DNA of 64,000 nucleotides from Aquila chrysaetos chrysaetos (GCF_900496995.4 NC_044009.1:53260505-53324504), one strand, 5' to 3'; positions 26,818-41,800 are shown, numbered from the stretch's first letter. Notes: generated by a model not told the origin, from the sequence alone. Made by a program: numbers and translations.

Positions 26818-28859
26818 ACGGAGGCGCGTCGTCACTGTTCCCGCTCCCTCCCATCAGGGGTTAAAAGACGCAAAGCTGAATCACAAGCATTTTTGACCCT
26901 GAACTGCACGTTTAGGAGGACCGTACCCAAGCATACTCCAAAAAGTAAGAACCCTTCCTCCTGAAGGGCTCCGCCCACCACTGACGAGCTTTTCCAGCTC
27001 ATTAGGAGGGCTTCCACCGGAGGATGCACTGCAGCTGACCCCATAGGCCCTATTTCGGAGACTGTCTGTGTGTAGGCCTGCTTCAGGTACTGTCCTTTTC
27101 AACAAAGGCACAAAAATTCTCGTCATTCCTATCTGTGAGCGTAGCAAACTCCCAAGGTCTAAAGGAAAGTTACAGTGTTTGTTTAAGATTAAGAAGCACA
27201 GGAACTGATCTGTGGCGGCTGTAGCTGTACGTCTATTAGTCGAAAGACCGTAACTGGATCACGGTCCCCGTGATGGAGCTTTCGTTGTTTCATCCACGAG
27301 GGCAGCAGCCGTGCCGGCCAGGCATGGTCAGCGCTGCGGCTAGCACCCGCGGTGACTGCAACGCATCATGAACTCCACGGAACACCTACCTCCGACGCAT
27401 AAAGCCTGAACTACGGTACGTGTTTGGCAGCCTTGGGCGTCACGGTATTGCAGGAACTCACTATGCACAAAGCAACCGTTTGTTTTGTACATGGGCAACC
27501 CCAGCTTCAGTTCCACGGTCAGACGGGTGTCCTGCAGGAGCAGCACAGGTTTGCTCCTTCTCCAGGTCAGCGAGCCTCGGCTGGTGCCCGTGCAGGACAG
27601 GGGCCGCGCTCATCTGGTACATGTGAAGAGGGTGCTGCACCGGCAATGCAACGCCTGCACCTGGCCCTTCCCTGTGCGAACACACTGTCAATACTCAAGT
27701 CACGTGCACGTACCCTGTCTAACTTGGGCGAATGTTTCGGGATGATGTTTTGGGAGAGGGAAGCTTTGTTTCCTCTTCAACAGAGCGAAAGGTTAAGACT
27801 TACAAAAACGTACCAGGTATCAGAAGACACAATGTGTACAAGTGGCTGATACCACTCGTATCAGGAATCCCCGCTACAGGCTGAGACCCCGTTACCCTGC
27901 CTGGGGGCACGGTGGAGAAGGAGGCAGTACCAGGCCCCCAGAGCACCCGCGATCCATTCCTCCTTCGTGAACACATGCGCTGCAGAAGGACGTTTACACT
28001 GCTATATACTGGTGCTATCACCGAGAGATCCAAAATGAGTCGTACCACTTCAGTGAATACCTTCCAGAGGCAAAGAGGACCAAAGCATCTTTTTGACCAA
28101 TTTCACTTCAGCGCTTCTTTACACGAGGTGCAAAGTCCCCAAATGCAAGCCCAAACGGAAAAAGAGGCAGGCTGCACGTCAGGCACAAGCCTTGCGCTAG
28201 TGCCCGACCGCTGCGGCAGCGCCTGGCCCCGGCACCACCAGCGATCAGCTACAGATCAGCGTCTTCACTGCAGTGGCCGCAGCACCAGTACCGACCTCCC
28301 CTCCGGGACATGCCGTCAGCTCCAGCCCTGGTGCGGTAAATGAGAGCGTACGGGTACACGGTCCCGTGAGAATCCGCGTCAGGCCTCCCCACAGCAAGCA
28401 AGCAGCTGTGACAGAAGCTGTGAAGTTGGATGCCGATGTGAAGAAGCGTGAGCCCCGACGTGAGGTTAGAGCCGTCAGAGCACGGGGTGTGGGGCTCATT
28501 GCCAGACTCGGATGAAAACGGAGTGGCTCACGAGTGCTCCATTATCCCCCTTGTGTTTTCCTGAAACTTCCAAAGGAGCATCATTCTCCCTGCTCTTAGT
28601 CCGCTCCTGAAACTCGGTCGAGCTGGTAGTATCGGACGATGGAAGGTATTTATTACGGTAATGTTTACTTCCACTTATATTCTTATTAACGTGTGATTAT
28701 TCTACGGAAGACTACAAAGCTGTATTTTCTCTTTATTATTACCGGCAAGCAAGCACAACGGGTCGCACGTCAACGTCTGCCTGCTTTGACAGCTGTCAAG
28801 GCCCCGGAATGCAAATAGATGTTTATGGCGTTTGAAGCCCGGCTCGGTTTGGCCGCGTC

Positions 28860-29855
28860 CTTGGCGCGACAGCGAGGAGATCCGCTCACCGCCTTGCCGT
28901 TATGCAGGTCAAGGAACAGAAATCGCGCCGAGCCCTCCGTCTTCCCGCGCCGAGCCGTTCCGTTTCTCCCGGGATAGATCTGATTGATACCCTTCGAGGT
29001 GAAAGGCTAAACGGACCATATGGCACGTGTTGCGTTCCATATGCTCTCTGCCCATCCGTGCTTAAGCTGCCGTTAGCAACATCTGCCCTCCCCAGCCATC
29101 CAGCTGTGCCGCCGACGGCTGCCGGAACCGCGCACCGCTGCCAAACCCCAACCGGGCTCCGGCGGGGGGGGGGGGGGGGCCGCCCCGGGACGCCTCCCGC
29201 CGCTTGCCCCCCCCCGCCGGTTCCCGCTCCCGCTCCCGCTCCACCGGCCCCGCCGCTACCTGCCTCCGCCGCCGCTTGCCGCCCGGAGCGGAGCGCGGTC
29301 CCCGCGGCGCCCGCAGGAGGAGCCCGGGGCGGGGGGAGCCCGGGGGGGAGCCCGGGGGAGCCCGGGGCGGGGTGGGGGGGGGCCGGGGCTCGCCGCCCCC
29401 TCGCCGCCGCCGGCGTCAGCGCCCGTCAGCGCCGCGGCCCGGTGACGGCAGCGCCGGCCCCGCCGGCGGGGGGGGAGCTGACGCCGGCGCGGGGGCGGCC
29501 CCCGGCCGCGCTGCCAGGGGCTCCCCCCGACTGCTGCCCCCCCACTCCGTCCCGGCCGCCGGCGGGGGTCAGCGCTCCCCGCACGGCTCAGAGGGGGCGG
29601 GTGTGTGTTTTGGGGGTTGTTTGGGGGTTTTTCCCCGCGGACCCCCACGTTCGGCTACTAGCGGGTTTGCCTGCCTGCCGGCTCTTCTGCACCGGGAACG
29701 CGGCTGCTCTGTCTGGAGCCCGGCTCCAGCAAACGGGGGACGAAGCGCGTCCCCTGGCATTTTAGGGTCCAGCAGGTCCAGCCCTGCCCGGGGGCCGGGG
29801 GTGCCGCTCCTCACCTCCGCGATGAGGAGGCGCGGCGGCCCGCGTTGATGTCAGT
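28860..29855. promoter_or_regulatory. Orphan CpG island, 28.9-29.85 kb
   Basis: One kilobase of very CpG-dense DNA lies about 5 kb upstream of NR4A2. It begins with an octamer (28809-28816) and a CCATATGG-CACGTG-CCATATG motif group (29016-29043). Long open frames on both strands (287 on plus, 130 on minus) are composed of Pro/Gly/Ala/Arg and have no domain. It may be an unannotated noncoding-RNA start or a Polycomb island. Confidence 0.55.
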
Positions 29856-29869
29856 CGAGCGTCCTCTGG

Positions 29870-32800
29870 ATGGAACCGGTTCCAGAAGACGGACTATTTT
29901 AAGTACCTTGTAAAGTTTTCTTACATAAAACACACATCTATATACTTAAACACACCCCCCCACGCATACACACTGTAACGCGTACGTAGATTGGGTTTTT
30001 AACTTGGCACCGTTTTCCTAAAAGGTTTGAGAACGCCAGAAGTAGTAACTACGCTGCAGAGACCATTATAGCTTCTCATTTGCCATTCATTTCTGAATTT
30101 CTGTTATCTGACGAGGATGCCAGCCGGCTTGGAAGAATGGCAAAACAACCCCAAGATTCTCCCAGGAACGGCACAGGCCCCTTTGCTGGCGCCCGGATGG
30201 CATTGGGAAGGCGATTGGGAAGAGGCAGCAGCCGCCTCATTAGCAGGTCAGGGAAGGGGCAGCAGGAAAGCAGAGCTGCACCATTCCAGCTCTTCCAGTC
30301 ATATTGCTTCCCAAAGAATATATGAATGCAGTTACACTTTTTTCCCCCAGAATTTCTGTATGCGGGCCGTGGAGCTCCCAGTTAAGTGGCTCACCGGGGG
30401 CGGCAGGTAACTACCTGAGTATCTGACTGCCAACACCCAGACCGTGAGCAAACTGGTCGTCACAGCGGGAAGGGCTGGCTCTGTGCGGGGAGACTGCTCC
30501 CACAGACTGCCTGGAGCAAAAGCAAGCTGTCCGTGTTTAAAAGCACGAGAACCCCCAGCCATGATTTTCAAGCCCTCTCACTGTTCGCTGCCTTGTTTCG
30601 CTTTTTCCGACCAGGGCTGCTGCCAGAAGCTCCAGCTGGTGGACGGTGACAGGAGCAGCAGCCGTCTGCCTCCACTTGCCACGGCCGGTTGGCGAGCGAA
30701 GCGCTGTGCGTCCGGGGGGGACCTCTTCCCTCTGCCCCTGAGTGTTTCTTTAGTCGAGAAGCCTCCATTAGCAACGCATGAGAAATCAGGATGGTGAAGG
30801 TGAGGTGGAGTGTCCCGGAGGCCAGCATCTGGCTGCGGTGGTGGTGGAGGTGGCCGGGGTCTGCGCTAGCCGTCGCCTGCCTTGTTTGGGAATTGTCTCG
30901 GGGATCGGCTCCAGGCTGTTCTGCCAGCTCTGGAAACCCCCAAAACATGTCACTTGAGTGATGTGTTTATGTCACAAGCACTCTAAAATAGCATAATTAC
31001 ACGTTGTTTTCCCCATATTTTGGTAATTAACTGACAGCACACAGAAATCTGGTTTAATTAACTACTTTAAGTGAAATTCTGTTTGCTGTTTTAAGTGAAA
31101 TCCTTTCTTGTTTTGGGGGCACTTTTCTCGACATACCTGGGATCCTTCACCCTCATACGGTCCTCAGAAACACATTCCCTGGAAGACCCTGCCGTATTTG
31201 ATGGTGGGAAAGCAAAAATTCACAGCCGCTGGCAAAAGAGGTGGGTTTCCAGCACAGCCCTCTCCAGCAGCCGGCCAAGCCAGGAAGTGTTGCTGGTCCC
31301 ATGTCCAGATGGACAGCGCTGTCCAGAGGGCCTTCTGCGGCGTTGGGGGGGGGGGGGGGGGTCGATGATGAGCTCCGAAAGCACCTCTGGGTCTGCCTGG
31401 GGCTGGCGCTGCTCAGAGCTGGAGCCGGGAAAGGCACTTGATGCAGAAAAAGTATTTTTCCTCTGAGATGTTTTTCATTAATGGAGCCTCACAACAACAG
31501 CGTGAGGTTGTACCGGGAGCCCTGTCCGGGGGTGCCAAAACTGCCTGTGCGAGAGAGGGTGTTTCTGGGGACATCACGGCATCGTTATCTTCCATCCTGC
31601 GTTGCGGTCACTTGCATAAAGCCTCGCAGATGTGAAACATAATGCCGGAGGAATGTCTGGTTTGACTGAGTTACCAGGAGTCTATTTCTGTAATCCCCAA
31701 CTAGAAACAGTTTATTGAAATCCTCCCAAAACAATTTACTGCGGGACGGACTCGCTGCCAAAGGCAGCAAGCATTTGGCCTGGTGAATTCGTCGCCACAG
31801 AGGATGGCCGCGACCCCTTGCTCATAAAGACAACATGGTTTTGAAGCGGCAGATGTGCAGTCTGCATTTGCAGGGGAGGTAGCAGCGGTGCCGATGGCCT
31901 TGCCGGCACTGCCGCGGTGCCGATAGCCTCGCCGGCACTGCCGTGGTGCTTGAGGACCAACGTGCGCAGCTTTGGGGCCCGATCCTTCCCCTTCACTCCA
32001 GTCTTAAGAAAATAATTTTCCATTGAGGCTGTACGCCTCAAGGCCTCCCGAAATAGAGCTGTTTTGAGTGTTTTACACAATGTCTTTGAAAACTGTTTCG
32101 CTCATGACTGGTGAGTGGGAGATGTGTGCGTGCAGATCTCGCAGGGCTGCGGTGGAGCGTGTCAGCCCCACCGGGTGCCAGCCTCCTCCTCCTCAGTCCC
32201 AGCACAGTCTAGGTTGAAGCTGCAGCACAAGCAGAACATCACAGGGCGTCCGGGGCTGTCTCTGGGCTGGCGTGTGGCTCCCCATGGTGCAGGGTGCCTG
32301 TCGGAAGCTGGGTCCCCCCCGTACCGGGATGTGTCCCCAGGTGAGGGGCTTTCCCCAGGGATGCCCACTTTTCGTCTCCCTCTTTTCCTCAGACAGCCCG
32401 GGTGAAGTCCTGGTTTGCAAAACACACGTTTAATTTCCAGAGGTGACCAAGTCATATTTTGCATTCATTGCTCTGAACTAAGTCCAAGTTATAAAATACA
32501 GTCCCTTTTTGGCAAGAGGGCTGTTAAAGCTTTTTTTCACACTGAAGGGACGGATGATAATGGACAGAATGCGACAGCCGCTGAGGCAGGGCCTGGGCGC
32601 GCTGCCCGACAGTCGCCAGGAACAGTTATCAGCATCGTCTGTTTGTCCAGCCACTCATATGACAATGACCTTCCTCTATAGCTGGCTCAGTGACGGGTGT
32701 CGAGCAGTTAGCAAATGCCAGAATACAAGTTCAGAAACAAAATCTCATGAGAATTCTGGTTATCTCCTGGGTAAAAGGCTCATACCGGACTGCAGGCTTC

Positions 32801-35800
32801 AGAAAATAGTGGTAAAATTAGGAAAAAACAACTCATGATAGTTACGAATTTGCAAAACTGTTCATCTATGTGACAGTTGCTGTCATTAGAGGTAAATGGC
32901 AGGGAGAATAAACCCATTAATGCAGGATATTAATTGAAAACAGGACTTATGTAGAGAATGGAGTTTGTAATTACAAGAATAGTTATTAAAATATCATTTT
33001 GTTTTTAAAATGCCTGACTTTAATACAGAGTATGAAGGAGTTATGTTTTTAAAAGTTAATTATTTCCAGTGCTTCAAAAAGGGAAGTCTAAGCTGAAAAT
33101 GATATACCCAAATTGTTAAGACACTCTTTAAATTATCCGTTTTAAAACACTCATAGAATATCAGCTGAAACTTATTTTCACTTTCACTAAGAAATGTGCT
33201 TTACTCCTGTGTAGATTCTGTTCCTTTTCAGGGCTCTCTCTGGAGCTGTGCTCCAAGTATGTCCATGGTGGTGGATCACAGCTCCAGCCTGTGCGTTTAC
33301 AGGGGCTCCTGGATCACATTTTTGACTGGCCATTTTGGCCTTTCGGGGGCTCTGGCTGTCCCACCCATGGCAGCATTGATGCTGATGGCTTTCTTCATGG
33401 TCTCCCAGTCCTGGTGTGGTTTCTCGGGCACTTTGCTACGCTCTCTTTGCTGCCTCCCCTCCTGGCTGGGCTCTGCCCAGGGCCCCGAGGTGCGGGTCCA
33501 GCTCCGCACCCAGGGGTCTTCTTCCTTCACCACTTTTTGGAGCCCCAGGCTGACAGGGACCGGTGCTGGGTCAGGCTGGCCGAGAAGGGGGCACCCATCT
33601 GCTCCTCTGGGCTTTGGGTGCTTTGCAGCCTCCTGCCACCTCCCAAAGCCTGCACCCGGGGAGGACCCAGCGCCACAGCGGCTCGCCGCTCCCAAAGCGG
33701 CTGCAGACATCGTGCGAGAATCAGGAGAAAACAAAGAAGAGCATTTTTGTGGGGAGTAAATACCGGTTAGAGCCGGGCACGTGTTGCGCAGTAAACAGCT
33801 CCTTTGGCAAAGCAAGCCACACGGCAGCATCTGCAGCACGGGCGCCTACAGCTCGTACGTGTGGGCTTCAAGTTGTTAATGCAAGTACTTACTCCAGGGC
33901 TCACGTGCACATAGGTGAGCGTATAACCAGCTTGTGTGCCGTGCACACTGGTCATGCCTGGAGGTGTTCCCCAGTTATAACCACTGTGAGAGCCCGGCAA
34001 CGGATCTGCTGGCCCGGCGGCCACCCTCCACTAGCCCAGAGGTGCCAGGCGCCTGCCTGCGCTTCTCGGCAGCGCCAGCGTCCGCTGTACAGGCTCGCCA
34101 GGTCCTCCGGGGATCATGACAGAAGGCGAAACCTCAACAATCATGTCGGGAGGACCCGTATTTTCCGTCTCTTGATGACTTACTGAGGAGGGTGTCAGAG
34201 CTTCAACCCCTCTCGCCCTCCCCGCAGCGCTCCTTCGCTTTCCGCAAGGCTCTGCTGGAATTTAGTGCAAACATAGCACTTATGTACACCCAACGGTACA
34301 CACAGCATATGCTTACCATATCCAGTCAATGAAATCATTGTGGAGAAACAGGCAAGTAATAACGCACAATGAATAATATAGTCTTTGCAGCATTTGAAAC
34401 ACAGTAAGCAATAAACACTGATTTGACAAAGAGTAGTATTAAATAAAAATGCCCAAACTGTAGTTCAACCTGCACACAGAATAGAGGAAAAGCTGGGGTT
34501 TTTTTCAGTTTTAACTAAAAGGGATCTGGTTCTTCAATATGAAAAAACTAGATTAAAACTGAGGTAAAATCTGAATCCCATTAATATTACTAGTATATGA
34601 AAATACATTATTTTTTGGATGAGAGAGCTTTAATAATAAGAGGTATCATAAAGAGAGAAATCAAAACTGGATTGTATATTCACCAGATTGTTCAATACAA
34701 AAGCCAACAAAATTAGGCCATATTGATGTGATAAGCAAGAAGAAATATATTAGTTTCCAGATCACAACATTCCTGTATAAGATATCATTGGAAAACCAAG
34801 TCAATTTTTATATCCGTCAAATTCCTATTAAATTAGCCCATACTTTTCAGCAAGCGAATCTACAGAACTGGCCCCTATTGACATATTGATAATGAGGTGT
34901 AAATATATCGCTTTCTGGTTCACAGCGATTCAGCAACCCACCAGCGCTCACTAAGAGCGATCTCACCCAAACTCTGCCGCAGTCAGGCCAGGTGGGCAAG
35001 TGTTGCCAGGCTCTTGGTAGCCACCGCAGCCAGTACCAGGTCTGAGGGCAGCAACACCAAGCAGAGGCAATGGTTGAACCTTTCGCTCTGCAGCCATTGA
35101 GCTGACCATCGGTCGGATCTTTCCACCCATGCACCAACCGGGAAGGATTCGCTTATGCCAGCTTGGGGCTGTAAGGGTGATGTAAGTCTGTACTCACTGC
35201 ACTGAATCCTGGTTTAGACAAGAGAGGGTCTAGGGCTTGGGCAACAGTTGTGTTTGCATCATGGGAGTCGGGATAAAATCCACGTTCTTTGCCCGTGCAG
35301 ATGTGGGCTGTGTCACGCTGATAGCAGCCGCGTAGCCCACAGTCCCCGCTGGATAGGGCGCATTTGGACGGTGCAGAATCTGTACTGTGTCACTGAAGAA
35401 GAAAACCTCCACTGCTGCAAATGGAATAAGTGTGGATTAATAACAGAGCAAGGAAGGGGGCAATTTTCTGATCTTAAGTCTTCGGGCTGTGAGGCTTGGA
35501 TGTGTTTCTTTGGAGACAATGGTAACTTCTACGTGAAGGGGCAAGAATCAGTTTGGCCGAATTCCCAGTTCCATGGGAATTTGACATTGTTTTGTTAAGG
35601 GTTTTAAAGAAATAAAAAGCTTAGTCTAATTTTTTTAAGAAATGTAAAGTTTTAGTCTTCCTCATTTACCTAAAACAATGGTCACGTAATGGCTTTGTAA
35701 GAATTTGTTCTCTCTGCTGTATGAAGACCCGATTTAACACACACTGGAATACTCTTGTGTGTCTAATTTTTGTTCAGCCTTATATCGAAATACTTGGACA

Positions 35801-38800
35801 TTGCAAGCTCACAGCAAACTAGACTAGCATTTAAGAAAATCTAGACCAGTGAAAACCTCTTTGATAAATGTGACCAAGAAAGTAGCTACTAAAGTAGTAA
35901 AGCTGCATTTGTGTGTTTCACTGTCAAGTATACCATACCTTGCAGCAGGTTAGCATCTGGACAGTGAGTTTGGGAAATCTGTTCAGTGGGAATTAGAGCA
36001 GGAATTAGCTGGATGTGCTGGTATACTGAAAACCACAAACACAACAAAACTCTTGACCCTGCCTTACAAGATGCTTACTGGCATGGTTAATGCCACGGAG
36101 ATAAATGCAGCTGGCAGAGAAGACCCCATTCCCAGGAGAGCAGGCAGGGATGGGTAGAACAGCGGACAGGGAAAGGGCAGGAGGAACGGTTGTGTGGATG
36201 TGAGAGAGAACGGGTGTTTTTTAAATCTTGTCAATTTATTAGCAAGGTGGAATGGGCAGGTCCACCCCCTCTCACTACCAATACATCCAGCCGGTACTGA
36301 GACCTACTTTGATGAAGGAATCGGAGGAAAACTTGGGAAACACCTGCTGTTTAAGGCCTGAGTTAAATGCTGTTATTAATAATGTGCTTCATTCTGAGGG
36401 GCATCCAAATCACATAAGTCTGGGAAGGTAAAACGAGGGGGAGAATTTGCTGTAAGATTAATGAGCAAAATACAATTAACTATTCTCAAAGAACAGGCAA
36501 AGTGCTAAACATTACAACCAACATTTTGCCGGAGTTCGCTGAAGATGTCTGTGACCCTGTGGGACTGCACAGTTGCTGGCAAGGAGCTGACTCACAGCCA
36601 GCCCGGAGCGCGGGGGGCTGGGGGGTCCTGGCCCCATCACCCACCCCTGCCACGGCTGACAGGGTTTGGTGTTTGCAATGTGCCAAGCCGATGGCGCCGA
36701 CCGTCTTCGGAAGAGCCGAAAGTGGAATTTGGGTCTCCCACATCAAGGGTGCAGGAGGTAGCGGGCAGCTTTCCACCCGTGCGCAGGGTGGGTGTCTGGG
36801 GGCTCCGCGCGTAACTGCAGTGCCGAGGCAGCAGAGCAGCCCGACCCGGGGGTCATCCCAGCGCCCCAAAAGCTTGGGTCAAAGTGTCCAGCACTGCAAA
36901 GGCTCAAATCTTTTTTGCAGACACGTACTATGTGCCTAAGTCCTTTCCAAAGCCCTTTATTTAACTCGCACCTGACACTATAGGTCACTATGGGTCAGGA
37001 TCTTGCTTTTTTCAAACATTACATGTTATTGCTACTTTATCTAATTTAAGGTCCAAACTGAAAAATACTCCCTGTTCACCAAATTCAAACTCTTTTTGTG
37101 TATGTGTGTTTTCTTTTCTGTTTTTCTGTGGGTTTTTTTCTGTTGCTACTTTCTGGCTCTGTGCAATCTCTTCTTTCTCAGTCTCAGCATCAACAGGACA
37201 GGAAGTTCAGAGTCTTCTGAAGGAGTTACCACGACATATACTGGTTTGTCTTCCATGAGATGAACCTGGGACTCCGTGTAGAATATCCTTTATAGGAATT
37301 TGTTCACCTGAGTAATAGCAATAAACTCCTGTCCTGAGGGTTTCTCAGTTATCCTTGTTCCTGACACCCATTGCCAGTGAGACTTTCACTTTGCTCGGTT
37401 TTTTATTAACAACAAATTCTTGTTGTCCTTCGGTGTATGATGCTTTTTCACAGTTATTTTTAGGTTCATTTGCTGTCATGTGGCTTCCTGGCAGCAGAAC
37501 CACAACATGATGTGATAGATGTATGTGTTCTAGATGCTCTTCTAAGACAGTGTTTATGTTCATCTACTTGCACTAGTGCAGAGGAATAAAGCAGCTGTTC
37601 TGGTATTTTTCTATGATGAAAATATACACAATAATTGCTGAATTAATTATTGTTATAATTCAGTAATTATAATATTACTGAAATGAGATAAAATGTAAAG
37701 CTTCCAGTTCCCTATCAGCTCAAATGTAGCCTAGTAACAAAAATTAAACCCAATGGTATTTTTTGCAAGAGCTACTAGCAGTAGCCCTCATTTTGATTTT
37801 CTTTATGAGCCTGGGTAACGAAGTCCGTTTTACCACACGGATCAGGAAAGTGGCAAAAGGTGGTTTTACATGCGAATATTCATGGTTTCTGAGGGGAGAG
37901 CACGCTGAGTATAGTGGGGCTCTGATTTGCCCAGGGCACCCTTCTCCTGCTCCTAATCCACCTTGGCATCATTTAGCACCACGCCTGGCATGTGGGTTCA
38001 GGTGGAAAGCAAACTGTGGCCACTTAACTGCTAATGGCTCAAAATTAAGACCCGTGCAAGGGAAGGTCTGCGCACTGCCAAGGACAAACAACAGTTTCAT
38101 GGTTCTTCAGCCACACTTGAGGCAGCTTGCCCCCAGCTAGCAGGAGGAAAGTAGAGACCAAATGGATGTGGGACGGAAAAACCCTACTCAGTTTAACCGG
38201 TTTTGTCCATGCAGAAATCAAACCTTTCAGCGATACTAGAGTCAGCATTATACATAGAAGGAATTGTTGCCTGTTGTAATCTGCAACAATGAGCGATCGT
38301 TATTAAGTGCAAAAAAAGCACTTGTCAATACGAAGCCACATCTCCAGGTCCATTTCGTTGTACACATTTTTATCCTAAGATTAAGGGGCTACACACCTCA
38401 TCCTGTAACGTCTCAAAATCATTTATTGCCAGAAGATTTACATCTTCCTTTTGTCTGACAAAACATTTATGTTTTGGATTCCAGATGTAACCTGAAGAAC
38501 ATCAAGAACAGAGAAGCAAGAGATTCCCCTGGAGAAAATAGAGCACTGGAAGCTGAAATGCTCTGTAGTAATTTGAAGTAAGAGTTATGCTTGATTTAAG
38601 ATGATGAGTATGAGCCTTGTCTTCTTGTTGTGTAATTTCATGCAATCAGAAAATATCTTACTTAATATTTGTAATGATATTGTGATTCAGACTGGGCTAA
38701 TGAGCATGTCGTATGATACTTATCACCAGAGGGTGATGTGTTTCAGTTGGGGTATATATGTTTCCAAAATTTTTCCAAAAGAACATTTGTTCCAAGAGAG

Positions 38801-41800
38801 AGCTCATAATATCTCTTCCTTAAAAATATGACACTTAGTAAGTAAACTGGGGAAAAAAAGATTTCTTACGTATTATGTTTCTGCATGCTGGGGACAGACT
38901 GCAAATGTGGAATAAGGTTCAGAGAATAAGTCAATGCTTTAAGAAATAATAATAATAATGATAATAATGTACTTTTGCAGGGTTGGGGTAAAATATTTTG
39001 CAGAGTATTTTTATCAGGCATTCTCTGAACAAATTTAAAGTGTCCTGTTGAATGATCTATCCTAACGAGACGGCTGTGTTTGTTTCCAAATCAGCTTCCA
39101 CCTCGGCTTCATGGGTAGGTCTGTAAATTAAAGGCCTGTAAAGAAAGCAGGAGCATTCCACTGTCTGGATGGCTTTATAATCTGTGTAATCCTGTATAAT
39201 TGTGCTAGACTCTGTCTTTCTGAGCTTTACAAAAAACCTCCTATTTGCCTCAAATCCTGAAATGTTAATTTTCATCTCTGATTAAGCTGAAGACCAGTCG
39301 AGGCTCCTTTTATTAAGTCATGCAGACTCCTACCTGCTTCCTGAGGGCTAAATTTGGCTGAGAAAACCATTGTAATATTGTGTAATTAATTTGCCAGTCA
39401 AATAATTTCTGCAGGGCTGTAATTTACTTATCTGTCTGCAACCCTAATGAATCTCCCAGTTCAGTACTTTAATCCTGTTTTCTGCCTTTTTATCTCCTTT
39501 TTTAACTCTAACTTTCATAATTCTTTACTATGGGCTGATTTGTAACCTGTATTTTTGGGATGTTCTTATGATGTTCTCACCAGGAACAACAAAAACCAGC
39601 TAAACACTTAGACTTTGTAGTACACCTTGCATGACTGGGAACTAATGAAAGACGTCCTTGCTTTATTCCTCCATTTCACCACATACAAGGGAGTTAATTC
39701 AATAAAAATCAAAGATGTAAAAATACAGGAGAAAAAACAATTTGTATTTGGAGGACTTAAGATTATAACTTCATTCAGATTCAGTCTAACATATGTGCAG
39801 AACTTCCTAAGGGTTATTCTGAGCACTACATTCTCTGATGAATGGCAGTAGATAAAAATGTCGGCAATTTTTTTAGATGTTTAACTTTGCAAATCACAAG
39901 TCTGTCCTCAGTTTTTTTCTAACAAACACATTTATTATTTAAAAAGGTTTGGTAAGTGGCATAAGTAAGTAGTTAGGGTGTTGTTCATAATCTCTGAAAT
40001 TTGCCACTTTACGGGTTTCCTGATCTCTGGCAGGAATGTTTTTTGCAGGAGGATAGGAATGCTAATAAAGTATAAATAATGTAAGAGATTCATGAATATC
40101 CTGCACTGACTCACTGGATACTTGCAAACAAATGGACGATACGATCGTATGATAGAAGAAAAATAACTTTAGCTATTTATTTATAAGTGGCTGATGCCAT
40201 TGCCACGGGCTCTAGTGCTTGGTCAAGACTTAGAACAGTGCACAGAGGGCTGCAGTCGCAAAAACAGAAGGAAGGTGGCACATGCGGGGAGCAGAGACCT
40301 CAGGCGGGCCAGGCACGTTTGCGGTTGCACAAGGCAATGAATGTGTACGGCTGAGCTGGATCAATGGAGTGAATACTCTTCATATGTTTGTTTCATACTG
40401 CTATGCTTTGCTTCTGTATTTTGTTGAATGAGGGTGTTTATTTTAAGAAGGAATTTTGAGCACAAACATTTAATCCTGGAAACAAGTGCAGTGATAGGAA
40501 ACTGTATCAGAAAGAAATGCAGGAATGCCTATGCGTCTCTTCAGAATTTCATTGTGATCATTCTTACGCAGTCCGTACATTGGGTAACTTTGAAACTGAA
40601 CTCTTTTCAGGCTGGACTACAGAAATCCGTCAGCTTGGAGAAGAATTGCTGGGGAAAATACAGGGTGAATTTAAGCATGCCTATAATGAGAATCGATGGA
40701 AAATGCAAAAACTTGAGGAGATTCAGTGAAAACCTTGTCCCCAGGGACAAGGAAGGCCTCCCAGAAAGGCGTGTAAGGTTTGCGAGGTACCAGGAATGAG
40801 TTAATCCTACCAAGGAATGCGGAGGAGCTGCCAGATAACAGAATGACATTGTTTTTCCCTGATGTCAGCACAGAAACCCAAACACAAAGAGGTGAATGTA
40901 GTCCTCTGAGAGAGCTGTTGAGAAAGCTGAATGTGGAGCTTGTGCCGTGGCATCCAGCAGCATTAAAAACTGCTCGGCACAGGATGACAAAGTGTTTCCT
41001 GGAACCAGGGGCTGCCTCCAGACATCTGGGCAAGACGGGCACTGTGGGCGACAGTCGAAGGATCATGAGATGTGCATGTGGTGGCCCTGGGAGCTGTATC
41101 GCTGCTATGGCAGCCACAGGGTTCCATTGCTGCCTCCTGAAGTTTTAAGAACATGCAGTTCTGGTAGGCTTGGGTTTACCACCGAATCAATTTATAGCCA
41201 TCTATGGGTCATTTTGTTTTACTTTACAGCTCAGTGTAAGGCATCTTATTTTCTCCCGTAGCACCTACATGTTGAGTCTTTCCTGAATAATTCAATTTAT
41301 TCTGTATTTGGTAGGTGGTGGTCTAGAGGATATTTAGATCTAGCTGCAATAGAAGCGTTGTTTCACTTTAATATAGGCAGCACATAAGCTCTTGTATTGG
41401 TTCCACAGGGATAGTAATTAAATACTTGCTGATATGCTTTGGATCTGTAGCTGCTCTTCTCAGCAGCTTGAATGTGCTCTGCCTTGATCCACTGCCCAAA
41501 TGGGAAGTTTCACAATTGCACTGACTGTCCATCAAGGCTGAGAAATCCATAAAGGCATAGTAATATCTGTATTATTCATTTTCTGCTATTCTGAAGTCTA
41601 CAGAAAGGTAAACAAAAGGAGGAAAACCTGAAGAGAAGGTTTTAAATTGCTTTGTGTTTTTATTGCAGAGGTTGGTATTAACCTGCTCTGCACCCTTTGC
41701 TCAGCCTTGTGAGGAGCCACTGCTATTCCATGCTTTGTGTTAACGGACCCATCACATAGTTTGTATGTTGTGTTAATTACAAAAATCAAATTCAGTAACT

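Larger units (their letters stand above)
24480..28850. other. Intergenic DNA upstream of NR4A2, proximal part
   Basis: CpG-rich DNA persists to about 24.95 kb, with further patches at 25.65-25.74, 26.3-26.85 and 28.2-28.5 kb. Between these is AT-rich DNA, including a dense TAAT/ATTA-motif block at 25.83-26.11 kb. No credible gene is seen; frames such as the 143-codon one at 27.9 kb have no recognisable similarity. Confidence 0.5.

Noticed and set aside
28902..29848. Long plus-strand frames in the 29-kb CpG island
   Set aside because: Low-complexity Pro/Gly/Ala/Arg frames, open on both strands as expected from GC content; no Kozak, splice or domain support.
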